From Roseomonas aeriglobus (GTDB lineage: Bacteria > Pseudomonadota > Alphaproteobacteria > Sphingomonadales > Sphingomonadaceae): DNA of 64,000 nt. Below the pieces are notes generated by a model that saw only the letters and a list, made by a program, of their open reading frames with translations, had not been told where the DNA came from and searched no databases. Positions 45,186 to 53,861 of the stretch are shown one piece after another; positions within the stretch are counted from its first letter, which is position 1, and each line of letters begins with the position of its first letter. The DNA lies in assembly GCA_016937575.1 (NCBI GenBank), contig JAFHKN010000002.1:62001-126000 (forward strand), given 5' to 3'. A program made the position numbers and the translations under genes.

Positions 45186-46667
45186 CTACAAATCGAACGT
45201 CACGCCCTGTGCCAGGGGCAGGGTTCGCCCGTAATTGATGGTGTTGGTCGCGCGCCGCATATACGCCCGCCAGGCGTCCGAACCGCTTTCCCGTCCGCCG
45301 CCGGTTTCCTTCTCGCCCCCGAATGCCCCGCCGATTTCCGCGCCCGATGTGCCGATGTTGACGTTGGCGATGCCGCAATCGGATGCTGCCAGAAATGCCT
45401 CCGCCTCGCGCAGGTCGTTGGTGAAGATCGCCGAAGACAGGCCCTGGGTCGCGGCATTGTTGAGCGTGATCGCTTCGCCCAGGTCGGAGACCTTCAGAAC
45501 ATACAGGATCGGCGCGAAGGTTTCGGAGAGGACGGGCCCCTCCTGCACCGGCATCTCGACCAGTGCGGGCGTGACATAGGTGCCGGCGCGTGCGATCCGC
45601 TCCCCGCCGGTCACGATGCCGCCCATGTCGTGCGCCGCCTGCAGGGCGGCCGCCATTGCGTACCAGGCTTCCTCGTCGATCAGCGGGCCGACCAGCACGC
45701 CGTCCTCGCGCGGGTCGCCGACGCGAACGCTGGCGTACGCCGCCTTCAACCGCGGCACGAACTGGTCGTAGACGCTCGCATCGACGAACAGGCGGCGCAG
45801 CGTCGTGCAGCGCTGGCCCGCCGTCCCCATCGCGGCGAAGGCGATGCCACGCAGTGCGAGGTCAAGGTCGGCGGAAGGGCGCAGGATCGCGGCATTGTTG
45901 CCGCCGAGTTCGAGGAGCGACCGCCCGAACCGCGCCGCGACGCGCTGCCCGACCGCGCGGCCCATCGCGGTCGATCCGGTCGCGGAAACCAGCGCCACGC
46001 GGGTGTCGTCGACCAGCGCTTGGCCCGTATCGCGGCCACCGATCGCCAAGCCCGAAAGGCCGGCGGGCGCGTCGTCGCCGAACCGCCGGCACGCCTCGAC
46101 GAACAGCGCCTGCACGGCGAGCGCGCACAGCGGCGCCTTTTCGGACGGCTTCCACACCAGGCTGTTGCCGCACACCAGCGCGAGCGCCGCGTTCCAGGCC
46201 CAGACTGCCACAGGGAAGTTGAACGCCGTAACGATGCCGACCACGCCCAGCGGGTGCCACGTCTCCATCATCCGATGGTCGGGGCGTTCGGTGGCGATCG
46301 TCAGGCCGTGGAGCTGGCGGGAAAGACCGACCGCGAAATCGCAGATGTCGATCATCTCCTGGACTTCGCCCAAGCCTTCGGACGTGACCTTGCCGACTTC
46401 GATGGCGACGAGGGTGCCGAGATCGTCCTTATGCTCGCGCAATACTTCGCCCAGGCGCCGGACGAGTTCGCCGCGGCGCGGGGCGGGCACGCGCCGCCAG
46501 CGCTCGAACGCCGCCGCGGCATCGCCGATCACCGCGCCGACATCCGCACATTCGGCGACATGGCCAAGGCTCGCCCCGTCGATCGGCGACGTCGCCTCCA
46601 GCCCGCTACTCGATCGCCGTACCCCCAGCCGGTCGAGAAGGGGCGTTACGTCCTGGGCAGTCGTCAT
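45186..46667 (-). CDS. ALDH7-like aldehyde dehydrogenase (possible piperideine-6-carboxylate / aminoadipate semialdehyde type)
   Basis: This 493-aa NAD(P)-dependent dehydrogenase has the catalytic Cys287 in TAGQRCTTLRRL, the general base Glu in LELGGNNAAIL and the cofactor segments FNFPVAVWAWN and WKPSEKAPL. ELGGNNA instead of ELGGK(S/N) and the final Asn-Tyr-Gly end (TNTINYG) point to the ALDH7/AmaB group acting on aminoadipate or related semialdehydes. The start overlaps the acyltransferase stop (ATGA); it is third in a three-gene operon. Substrate assignment is inferred. Confidence 0.85.
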   Translation of the reverse strand: MTTAQDVTPLLDRLGVRRSSSGLEATSPIDGASLGHVAECADVGAVIGDAAAAFERWRRVPAPRRGELVRRLGEVLREHKDDLGTLVAIEVGKVTSEGLGEVQEMIDICDFAVGLSRQLHGLTIATERPDHRMMETWHPLGVVGIVTAFNFPVAVWAWNAALALVCGNSLVWKPSEKAPLCALAVQALFVEACRRFGDDAPAGLSGLAIGGRDTGQALVDDTRVALVSATGSTAMGRAVGQRVAARFGRSLLELGGNNAAILRPSADLDLALRGIAFAAMGTAGQRCTTLRRLFVDASVYDQFVPRLKAAYASVRVGDPREDGVLVGPLIDEEAWYAMAAALQAAHDMGGIVTGGERIARAGTYVTPALVEMPVQEGPVLSETFAPILYVLKVSDLGEAITLNNAATQGLSSAIFTNDLREAEAFLAASDCGIANVNIGTSGAEIGGAFGGEKETGGGRESGSDAWRAYMRRATNTINYGRTLPLAQGVTFDL

Positions 46668-47662
46668 CGCGTCACAAGCTTTCGTTGATCGGGGCGGGCC
46701 ATGGAAAGGAGGAAGGGCGTTTCGCGCTGGCGGGCGACGAAATCCCGCTTGGTGGTCATGCCGAGCCAGCGGACGCCGAGCAGCGCCTGCGCGATCGCGC
46801 CGCCCAGCGTGTCGCCGGGACCGAGCAGGATGATGTGGTCGGGTGCGAATTCCTTCACCGCGACCTGGATTGCGCGGGCGAAGTCGTACGCTTCGCGGAT
46901 CTGGGCGGCAAAGGTGTAGCGCCACAGCGCCTCGGCCGGGCTCGCCCAGCGCTGCCAGATGCGCCCGGTACCGTCGATCAGCGGGACGTCCGGGTTGCCG
47001 AACCAGGCGGCAGGCAACTCGGCCATCGCGGCCGCGCTGCTGTCGGCCATCAATGCGGTGTGGAACGGGCCGTGGCCGGCAAGACGCGTGGCGGGGGCGG
47101 GACTGTCCGCGGCGAAGGCCTTAACCGCGCTCTCGTCGCCCGCCAGCACGATGGTACCGCCGAGGTCGATCGACATCTGCATGCCGGTCCGCTCGGCAAG
47201 CGCCATCACGGCGTCGCGTAGGCCGGGGATCGGCTGCCAGTCGTCATCGAGCGTCTGGAGAACGAGCTGCCCACCGGGCCCGTGACGGCCCGAATTGACA
47301 CCCATCGCGTCGGCGATGCGGAAGCCCTGCTCCGGCGTGACCGCGCCGGCCGCGGCGAGTGCGGTGTACCAGCCCATCGAATTGCCGGTGACCGCGACGA
47401 CCTCGACCTTGGCCGGGTCGATCGCGGCCATGTCGGCCATCGACGCGGCATAGATCAGCGGCGCGGCGTTCGGGCCGGCGAGGTGGGTGCCGGGGGAGAA
47501 GCGGTCGGCCTGGTCGAGCTCGGTCAGCGTCGGCTTGCCCGCGGCGCGGCGGATTGCGTCGTAGGGGAAGAGGTCTACGCCCGCGCGGGCGAGCGAGCCG
47601 AGTTCGGTCTTGCCGTAACTCCCGCGGCCCGGGGCGACGACGAGGGCGGTCGGGCGGGTCAT
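46664..47662 (-). CDS. FabD-like acyltransferase
   Basis: The protein is 332 aa with the malonyl-CoA:ACP transacylase fold. The nucleophile elbow is VTGNSMGWY (Ser95) and the catalytic His is in GHGPFHTALM (His201), in place of the FabD GHSLG and SAPFHS motifs. The Arg residue that normally fixes a malonyl carboxylate (in a QxxxR or similar context) is not obvious, so the acyl substrate may not be malonyl. It is sandwiched between the E1 and ALDH genes with ATGA overlaps on both sides. It is not the housekeeping fabD, which would sit with fab genes. Confidence 0.75.
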   Translation of the reverse strand: MTRPTALVVAPGRGSYGKTELGSLARAGVDLFPYDAIRRAAGKPTLTELDQADRFSPGTHLAGPNAAPLIYAASMADMAAIDPAKVEVVAVTGNSMGWYTALAAAGAVTPEQGFRIADAMGVNSGRHGPGGQLVLQTLDDDWQPIPGLRDAVMALAERTGMQMSIDLGGTIVLAGDESAVKAFAADSPAPATRLAGHGPFHTALMADSSAAAMAELPAAWFGNPDVPLIDGTGRIWQRWASPAEALWRYTFAAQIREAYDFARAIQVAVKEFAPDHIILLGPGDTLGGAIAQALLGVRWLGMTTKRDFVARQRETPFLLSMARPDQRKLVTR

Positions 47663-49935
47663 AGCCCTCTCCCCGCCCGGGGAGAGGGTGGGAAGAGGGG
47701 CAGTGCGGCAGGTTCAGGTCTCGGTGAGACACCTTCCCCTCTCCCAACCCTCTCCCCAAACGGGGAGAGGGCTTTTATTGCCGCTTCCACGATTCCATCC
47801 CGGCTCGGCAACGTCAGCGTCGCGCCCTTGCCGAGCGGGATGAAGCTGTCCTCCGCCGCAATCCGGCTGACCTGCCGTCCGGGCGTGCGCTCCACGAAGA
47901 ACGCCATCAGCGCCTCGCTCTGCGATCCGGTCACGCGACACTCGTCGACGATCAGCACCGGACGATCCCCGACCGTTGCCAGCAATGCCTCGTCCGCCAA
48001 TGGCGCAAGCCAGCGCAGGTCGATCACCCGCGCGTCGACGCCCTCAGCGGCAAGGATCGGCTGCGCCTGCCGCGACAGGAACACGCCGTTCCCGTACGTG
48101 ACGATGGCCAGGTCGGCGCCGTCGCCATACACCCCAACCTCGCCCAGCCGCACCGGCGGGACGTCGGCGTATGTGGCCGTCATCAGCCCGTCGCCCTCGG
48201 CGTGCAGATCGCGGGTCATGTAGAGTGCGATAGGCTCGACGAAGACGACCACGCGGCCCTCTTCGCGCGCCAGCCGCACGCATTCGCGAAGCATGGCAAC
48301 CGCGTCCGCTCCATTCGACGGCACCGCCAGCACCACGCCCGGCACGTCGCGGAAGACGGCGAGCGAATTGTCGTTGTGGAAATGCCCGCCGAACCCTTTC
48401 TGATACGGCAGTCCGGCGATCCGCACGACCATCGGGTTGGTGTACTGGCCGTTGGAGAAGAAGCTGAGCGTCGCCGCCTCGCCGCGGATCTGGTCCTCGG
48501 CGTTGTGGACGTAGGCCAGGAACTGGATTTCCGGAATCGGGATCAACCCGTTGTGCGCCGCACCGATCGCCAGGCCCAGGATCGCCTGTTCATCGAGCAA
48601 AGTGTTGATGACCCGCGCCGACCCGAAGCGTTCGTGCAGCCGGGCGGTGCAATTATACACGCCGCCTTTCGGCCCGACGTCCTCGCCCGCGACGATAATC
48701 TCGGGATGCGCGAGCATGAGTTCGGCGAGCGTCCAGCTGATGAGGCGGGCCATATGCTGCGGCTTGTCGATCTGCCCGGCGTCGCGGGCGAACAGCGCGG
48801 TGCGGTCGTCCGCGGTTATCGCGCGCGCGGGGCGGGGCGCGACCCTGGGCGGTACGATGCTTGCCATCACGTCCCGCGACGTCGACAGTTTCGGCCGCGC
48901 GATCGCCAGTTCGGCGGCGCGAGCCAGGCGCGCTTCGGTCGCGTCGTATTGCGCGAGCAGTTCGGCGGCCGGCACCCCCATCTGCACCAGCAGAGCCGCG
49001 GTCTTCAGGAGCGGGTCGCGCGCTTCCTCTGCCTCGATCGCCGCCTTGGCGCGGTAGACCGACTGGATGTCGCTGCCGGCGTGTCCGTACAGGCGAACGG
49101 TCGCCATGTGCAGGAACACCGGGCGCCGCGTCCGGCGGGCATAGTCGATCGCCTTGCGTGCTGCTGCCCAAGCGTCACCCAGATCGGTGCCGTCGCACTG
49201 GATGTAGTGCAACCCGGCGCGATGCCGGAACTGCGTCTCGATCCATCCCGTCGGTGTGGCGGTCGAGATACCGATGCCATTGTCCTCGCACACGAAGACG
49301 ATCGGCATCGGCGTGCCTTGATGCGCCGCCCAGCCGGCGGTGTTGAACGCGCCTTGTGCGGTCGAATGGTTGGCCGAGGCGTCGCCGAAGCTGGCGATGA
49401 TGACCGCGTCGCTAGGCAGCGGGGTGTCGGTCAGGCCGATACGCCGCGCGATGCCAAGGCTGAACGCCGCGCCGACCGCCTTGGGCAGATGCGAGGCGAT
49501 CGTACTGGTCTGCGGCGGGATGAAGAGCGGTTTGGAGCCAATGACCTTGTGTCGCCCGCCGGCGATCGGATCCTCGGCGCTCGCCGCGAAGCTCAGTAGC
49601 ATGTCCCATTCAGGGGTCTGCCCTGCCAGCTGCTTCGACCGTTCGATATGGAAGGCTGCCGATCGATAGTGGAGGAACGCCATGTCGGTCAGCCGGCTGG
49701 CGCGCGCGACCGCGGCGTTGCCTTCGTGGCCCGAACTGCCGATCGTGTAGAAGCCTTCGCCGCGCGCCTGCAGCTTGCGCGACAGCCGGTCGAGCTGGCG
49801 GCTCGACACCTGGCTCTGGAAGATCTGCGCGACATCCTCGCGAGTCAGGCCCTCGGCCGGTGTCGCCTGCGGCAGATCGCCCGAGGTCAGGCGTGCGACG
49901 AACTTTGCATGAACGGCTTCGGCGGCATCGATCAC
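47659..49935 (-). CDS. Fused alpha/beta E1 component of a 2-oxoacid dehydrogenase-like complex
   Basis: The 758 aa join an E1-alpha domain (about 1-370) and an E1-beta domain (about 385-720). Alpha: thiamine-diphosphate site IASFGDASANHS...CEDNGIGIST, where the usual GDG is GDA. Beta: VAGEDVGPKGGVYNCT and LLDEQAILGLAIGAA with the catalytic Glu, plus GLPYQKGFGGHFHND. It is the branched-chain/pyruvate type E1, normally paired with E2 and E3, which are not nearby. The last 37 residues are encoded by a palindromic repeat. The stop overlaps the acyltransferase start (ATGA). Confidence 0.85.
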   Translation of the reverse strand: MIDAAEAVHAKFVARLTSGDLPQATPAEGLTREDVAQIFQSQVSSRQLDRLSRKLQARGEGFYTIGSSGHEGNAAVARASRLTDMAFLHYRSAAFHIERSKQLAGQTPEWDMLLSFAASAEDPIAGGRHKVIGSKPLFIPPQTSTIASHLPKAVGAAFSLGIARRIGLTDTPLPSDAVIIASFGDASANHSTAQGAFNTAGWAAHQGTPMPIVFVCEDNGIGISTATPTGWIETQFRHRAGLHYIQCDGTDLGDAWAAARKAIDYARRTRRPVFLHMATVRLYGHAGSDIQSVYRAKAAIEAEEARDPLLKTAALLVQMGVPAAELLAQYDATEARLARAAELAIARPKLSTSRDVMASIVPPRVAPRPARAITADDRTALFARDAGQIDKPQHMARLISWTLAELMLAHPEIIVAGEDVGPKGGVYNCTARLHERFGSARVINTLLDEQAILGLAIGAAHNGLIPIPEIQFLAYVHNAEDQIRGEAATLSFFSNGQYTNPMVVRIAGLPYQKGFGGHFHNDNSLAVFRDVPGVVLAVPSNGADAVAMLRECVRLAREEGRVVVFVEPIALYMTRDLHAEGDGLMTATYADVPPVRLGEVGVYGDGADLAIVTYGNGVFLSRQAQPILAAEGVDARVIDLRWLAPLADEALLATVGDRPVLIVDECRVTGSQSEALMAFFVERTPGRQVSRIAAEDSFIPLGKGATLTLPSRDGIVEAAIKALSPFGERVGRGEGVSPRPEPAALPLFPPSPRAGRGL
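47663..47777. repeat. Palindromic repeat, family A, lying inside the 3' end of the E1 gene
   Basis: The arms CCCTCTCCCCGCCCGGGGAG and CTCTCCCCAAACGGGGAGAG are inverted copies of the unit at 36113-36231. Here the unit is in frame and supplies the last 37 codons of the preceding gene. Confidence 0.8.
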
Positions 49936-49939
49936 GACG

Positions 49940-50341
49940 TCAGGCTCCCGCCATCTCCATGAGGACTGCCCATTCCTCCGGCTCGACCTTCGAGCAGGAC
50001 AGGCGCGACTGTTTCAGCATCATCATGTTTTCCAGCCGCGGCTCAGCCTTGATCTCGGCAAGCGTAACGGGGCGGGGGAGCTGGCGGACGGGTTTCACCG
50101 CCACGCTCGCCCATTTGCCGTCGGGACCATCTTCGCGCCAGGCATGGGTGATCTCCATGACCCCGACCGCGGCCTTTTGCAGGTTGGAATGATAGAAGAT
50201 CGCCTGGTCGCCCGGCTGCATCGCTTTCAGGTGGATGCGGGCCGTCGCGTTCCGCACGCCGTCCCATTCGGTGCTGCCGTCGCGCTCCAGATCCTGCCAG
50301 CTGTACGCGTCAGGCTCCGACCGCAGCAACCAATACGCCAT
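49940..50341 (-). CDS. EVE domain protein
   Basis: This 133-aa PUA-like domain begins MAYWLLRSEPDAYSWQDLER and includes WDGVRNATARIHLKAMQPGD, AIFYHSN and VGVMEI, the full EVE signature. EVE domains bind modified bases in DNA or RNA. The stop is 4 bp from the E1 gene's start, on the same strand, so they may share a transcript. The ATG at 50341 is chosen because the family starts just before the aromatic WLLRSEP; an upstream frame adds unrelated residues. Confidence 0.9.
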   Translation of the reverse strand: MAYWLLRSEPDAYSWQDLERDGSTEWDGVRNATARIHLKAMQPGDQAIFYHSNLQKAAVGVMEITHAWREDGPDGKWASVAVKPVRQLPRPVTLAEIKAEPRLENMMMLKQSRLSCSKVEPEEWAVLMEMAGA

Positions 50342-50478
50342 CGAAACGAACCCTCTCTTAACCGCCGCTAAACGCCCCATTCGCGGGCCATTCAGTCGCT
50401 TAGCCGTAACAAACGCAACAAGCACGGTCGACTCGGCGTTTTACGAACAACGACCTTGCGAGTTTGAGGAGGTTGACC

Positions 50479-50847
50479 ATGCGTACTCTGTTGAAGAAGG
50501 CGACCCTCGGCGCGGTTCTGGGCGCCACGGCGTTGACCGCGGCGGCCCCGGCCGACGCTCAGTGGCGCGGACGTTACTATCGCGACCGCGACAACACCGG
50601 CACCGCGATCGTCGCCGGCATCGCCGGTCTGGCGATCGGCGCAGCGCTGACGTCGCGCGACCGTTATGATCCGCGCTATCGCTACGATTATGATTTCTAC
50701 GATCGCCGCGGGTTCTTCCCGAATAACGGTTATTACGCGCGCAATTACTACAACCGCTATCGCGGCTGGAACGATTGCTACACGCGCCGGGTGTTCGATC
50801 CGTATATCGGACGCACCGTTCGCGTCCGCTACTGCGACGGCTGGTAA
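50479..50847 (+). CDS. Small exported Tyr/Arg-rich protein
   Basis: The protein is 122 aa with a signal peptide (cut near ADA-QW, residue 28), a short Gly/Ala-rich hydrophobic segment (TGTAIVAGIAGLAIGAALT, glycine-zipper-like) and a C-terminal half packed with Tyr, Arg and Asp (RYDPRYRYDYDFYDRRGF). The end has two Cys (NDCYTRR, VRYCDGW), which could form a disulfide. It is an envelope protein of unknown role, like those common in sphingomonads. GAGGAGG before the ATG supports the start. A terminator follows. Confidence 0.7.
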   Translation: MRTLLKKATLGAVLGATALTAAAPADAQWRGRYYRDRDNTGTAIVAGIAGLAIGAALTSRDRYDPRYRYDYDFYDRRGFFPNNGYYARNYYNRYRGWNDCYTRRVFDPYIGRTVRVRYCDGW

Positions 50848-50855
50848 GCCATAGG

Positions 50856-50892
50856 GCGGCGTCGGGACCGACCCGGCGCCGCTTTTCTTTTG
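50856..50892 (+). terminator. Intrinsic terminator
   Basis: An 11-bp GC stem (GCGGCGTCGGG with CCCGGCGCCGC, one G-T pair) is followed by TTTTCTTTT. It lies 9 bp after the stop of the small exported protein. Confidence 0.8.
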
Positions 50893-50919
50893 CGCGGCTT
50901 TGAGGCAGGGGCTTCGCCC

Positions 50920-51189
50920 ATGAGCGATACTCCTCCCGACACGCTGTCGAACAATCCGCGCAGCCCCCATTTCAACGAAGACGCGCTGCGCCGCGGCATC
51001 GGCATCCGCTTCAAGGGTGTCGAGCGCCGGGACGTCGAAGAATATTCGATTTCGGAGGGCTGGATCCGCGTCCAGCTTCAGAAGAAGGTCGATCGCTACG
51101 GCCAGCCGCTGACGATCAAGCTGACCGGCCCGGTCGAGGCCTGGTATGAGTCGCCGGCTGAGGGTGCCGAGGGCGAAGACGAGGCGTAA
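50920..51189 (+). CDS. DUF3297 family protein
   Basis: This 89-aa acidic cytosolic protein has the conserved blocks SNNPRSPHFNEDALRRGIGI, RFKGVERRDVEEYSISEGW and VQLQKKVDRYGQPLTIKL. DUF3297 proteins are sometimes mislabelled glutathione peroxidase; the domain has no known activity. The Met at 50920 gives the usual length. A repeat follows, then the convergent ABC-F gene. Confidence 0.85.
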   Translation: MSDTPPDTLSNNPRSPHFNEDALRRGIGIRFKGVERRDVEEYSISEGWIRVQLQKKVDRYGQPLTIKLTGPVEAWYESPAEGAEGEDEA

Positions 51190-51192
51190 GCT

Positions 51193-51319
51193 GGTCCTTC
51201 CCGGAACGGGGAGGTGGCGCGCGTAGCGCGACGGAGGGGGGCTTTAGCATGGGCTGACCTTGCGGCCCGCCCCCTCCACCAAGCTGCGCTTGGTCCCCCT
51301 CCCCGTGCCGGGGAGGAGT
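51193..51319. repeat. Composite palindromic repeat, family B
   Basis: TCCTTCCCGGAACGGGGAGG pairs with CCTCCCCGTGCCGGGGAGGA; the inner CGACGGAGGGGGC and GCCCCCTCC also pair. It lies between the convergent DUF3297 and ABC-F genes, with its right edge against the ABC-F stop. Confidence 0.78.
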
Positions 51320-53179
51320 TTACGCGGCCTCGCGGTCCAGTACCTCGCTGGCTTCCATCCACCGCGCTTCGGCCGCGTCGATCTTGTCGGTCAGCTCCGA
51401 CCGCAACTTCATCAGGTCGGACATCGACAGCTTGGCGAGCTTGGGCTCTGCGGTCGAGGGATCGAACATCGCGCGATCGACCGCCGTGCGCTCCTTCTCC
51501 AGCTTCGCCATCTCGGCTTCCGCGTCCTTCGCCGCAGCGCGCGCCGCCTTTTCGGCTTCCTTCGCGGCGGCGATGGCGGCCTTGTCCTTCTTCTTCGGCT
51601 TGTCGGCCTTGGGCGTGTCGTCGCCCGCCAGGATCATCGCGATATAGTCGTCGAGACTCCCGTCGAATTCCTTCGCCGCGCCGTCGGCCACCAACACCAG
51701 CCGGTCGGCGGTCAGTTCGACCATATGGCGATCGTGGCTGACGAGGATGACTGCGCCCTTGTACCCGTTCAGCGCCTGAACCAGCGCTTCGCGCGCATCG
51801 ACGTCCAGGTGGTTGGTCGGTTCGTCGAGGATGAGCAGGTGCGGCGCGTCGCGGGTGATGATCGCCAGCGCCAGACGCGCGCGTTCGCCGCCCGACAGCT
51901 TACCGACCTTCGTCGTCGCCTTGTCACCCGAAAAGCCGAACCGCCCCAGCTGCGCGCGCACCGCAGCCGGCGTCGCGCCCCTCATCGTGCGGGTCATATG
52001 TTCGAGCGGGGTATCGTCGGTGTCGAGTTCTTCGACCTGGTACTGGGTGAAATAGCCGACGTTCATCTTGCCCGACGCATTCATCGTGCCCGCCATGGGG
52101 CTGAGTTGCGCGGCGAGCAGGCGCGCAAGCGTGGTCTTGCCGTTGCCGTTGCGGCCCAGCAGCGCGATGCGATCGTCAGGGTCGATCCGCAGGTTGAGCC
52201 GCTTCAGGATGGGCGTGTCGTTGTACCCGACGTCGGCCAGATCGAGCGTGATGAGCGGCGGGCGCAGTTCGCTGGGGTCGGGAAAGTCGAAGGTCAGCGA
52301 CGGATCGTTTGCCAGCTCGGCGATCGGCTGCATCTTGGCCAGCAGTTTGATGCGGCTCTGCGCCTGTTTCGCGGTCGACGCACGGGCGGAGTTGCGGGCG
52401 ATATAGTCCTGCAGCTTGGCGCGCTGCGTCTCCTGGTTCGCCTTGGCTGCTGCCAGCTGCGCCATGCGTTCGGCACGCTGCTTCTCGAACGAGTCGTATC
52501 CGCCGGCGTACAGCGTCACCTTGCCGCCTTGCAGATGCAGGATATGGTCGACGACGTTGTTCAGGAAATCGCGCTCGTGGCTGACGACGACGATCGTCGC
52601 GCGATAGTCGCGCAGGAAATCCTCCAGCCACATCACCGCCTCGAGGTCGAGGTGGTTCGACGGTTCGTCGAGCAGCAGCAGGTCGGGCTGCGAGAACAGC
52701 AGGGCGGCGAGCGCCACGCGCATCTTCCACCCGCCAGAGAAGCTGTCGAGCGACCGGTTCTGCATCTCCTCGTCGAAGCCGAGGCCCAGCAGGATGCGGC
52801 TGGCCCGCGCCGGGGCGGTATAGGCGTCGATCGCGATCAGGCGTTCGTAGGCGTCGCCCAACGTATCGGGATCGACGTCGGTTTCGACCAGCGCCATCAG
52901 ATGCGCGCGCTCGACGTCGGCTTCCAGCACCGTCTCGAACGGCGTCTTTTCGCCCGACGGCGCTTCCTGCGCGATATAGCCGATCTTGGCGCCCTTCGGC
53001 ATGTCGGCCGAGCCTTCATCGGGCTCGAGCATCCCGGCGATCACGCGGACCATGGTCGACTTGCCCGCGCCGTTGCGACCGATCAACCCCACGCGGCTGC
53101 CCGGCGGCAAGGCGGCCGAGGCGCGATCGAGGATCGTGCGCCCGCCGAGGCGGACGGTGATGCCGTTCAGATTTAGCAT
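51320..53179 (-). CDS. ABC-F family ATPase (Uup/YheS-like translation factor)
   Basis: This 619-aa protein has tandem ATPase domains. The first has GRNGAGKSTM, LDSFSGGWKMR and LLLLDEPSNHLDLEAV; the second has GRNGNGKTTL, KLSGGERARL and LILDEPTNHLDVDA. A linker with RASTAKQAQSRIKLL (the P-site tRNA interaction motif) separates them, and a coiled-coil C-terminal extension (about 530-619) resembles Uup/YheS. ABC-F proteins act on ribosomes and have no membrane domain. The start at 53179 excludes an upstream repeat-derived frame. Confidence 0.93.
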   Translation of the reverse strand: MLNLNGITVRLGGRTILDRASAALPPGSRVGLIGRNGAGKSTMVRVIAGMLEPDEGSADMPKGAKIGYIAQEAPSGEKTPFETVLEADVERAHLMALVETDVDPDTLGDAYERLIAIDAYTAPARASRILLGLGFDEEMQNRSLDSFSGGWKMRVALAALLFSQPDLLLLDEPSNHLDLEAVMWLEDFLRDYRATIVVVSHERDFLNNVVDHILHLQGGKVTLYAGGYDSFEKQRAERMAQLAAAKANQETQRAKLQDYIARNSARASTAKQAQSRIKLLAKMQPIAELANDPSLTFDFPDPSELRPPLITLDLADVGYNDTPILKRLNLRIDPDDRIALLGRNGNGKTTLARLLAAQLSPMAGTMNASGKMNVGYFTQYQVEELDTDDTPLEHMTRTMRGATPAAVRAQLGRFGFSGDKATTKVGKLSGGERARLALAIITRDAPHLLILDEPTNHLDVDAREALVQALNGYKGAVILVSHDRHMVELTADRLVLVADGAAKEFDGSLDDYIAMILAGDDTPKADKPKKKDKAAIAAAKEAEKAARAAAKDAEAEMAKLEKERTAVDRAMFDPSTAEPKLAKLSMSDLMKLRSELTDKIDAAEARWMEASEVLDREAA

Positions 53180-53216
53180 GGCGCGCGGATACAGGGTGTC
53201 GCCTTGGGGGGCAACT

Positions 53217-53399
53217 GGCCAATCCCCCCCGGTAAGGGGAGGTAGCGCGCGGCACGCGCGTCGCGGGGGTGTCACCCTCTCGGTAGCGAGCGGCAGGTGG
53301 GATTGCCCCCAGCAATCCAAGAACGCGCGGGGCACGTTCGACCTGCCGCTCCCCTCCGTCAGGCCTGCGGCCTGCCACCTCCCCTTGCAGGCGAGGACT
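53217..53399. repeat. Enlarged composite palindromic repeat, family B
   Basis: The left arm CCCGGTAAGGGGAGGTAG and right CCACCTCCCCTTGCAGG enclose the usual GTGTCACCCTCTCGG and CCTCCGTCAGGCC blocks. Roughly 60 bp of unrelated sequence (about 53296-53350) lies between them, which makes this copy longer than its relatives. Confidence 0.65.
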
Positions 53400-53738
53400 T
53401 CATTCCTTCAGCTTCCGCGGCCGCAGCTGCGTGCCCGCCCCGCCCGAGGTCATCGTCACCCCGACGAAGCCGCAGCCGTAGGTCATCAGCTGGCGCCCGC
53501 AGTGGTCGATCTTGTCTTCCAGCAACCGGCTGCGTTCGAGAAGGACCTGATCGCGCACCGGAATACTGACCAGAGGCACGCGATAGCGGCGATCCGCCTC
53601 ACGGCGCCCGCAGACGGTGACCTCCTCGGTCGCCGCCGTCTTGCTGCACGGCACTTCCGCGCGCGTGGCGGCGCGATAGGCGCTGAGGTCATAGGGCTCG
53701 TCTGCGAGCAGGAGCAAGGCGATCAAGGGAATCGGCAT
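53400..53738 (-). CDS. Small exported protein of unknown function
   Basis: The protein is 112 aa with a short hydrophobic start (PIPLIALLLLADEPYD), possibly a signal peptide. Four Cys (VPCSK, VTVCGRRE, DHCGRQ, YGCGF) could form two disulfides in the periplasm. VTVCGRREADRRYRVPL is a motif seen in many short sphingomonad envelope proteins, but its role is unknown. It is divergent from glpX. A longer antisense frame over glpX was rejected. Confidence 0.65.
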   Translation of the reverse strand: MPIPLIALLLLADEPYDLSAYRAATRAEVPCSKTAATEEVTVCGRREADRRYRVPLVSIPVRDQVLLERSRLLEDKIDHCGRQLMTYGCGFVGVTMTSGGAGTQLRPRKLKE

Positions 53739-53861
53739 CGGGCGCGCTCCGGCAGTGGTGCGCCATGATATCGCAGGGCGCTTTGCCTCGACAAGCCATC
53801 TGGCGCCGGGTAACGCGCCGCCAATTCCACGGCCCGGAACCGGCCGACCACGAGAGGGGAT

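Noticed and set aside
47659..47777. Possible frameshift or misassembly at the E1/acyltransferase junction
   Set aside because: The frame stays open through the repeat and ends in a clean ATGA overlap with a well-placed start, so the simpler reading is an in-frame repeat.
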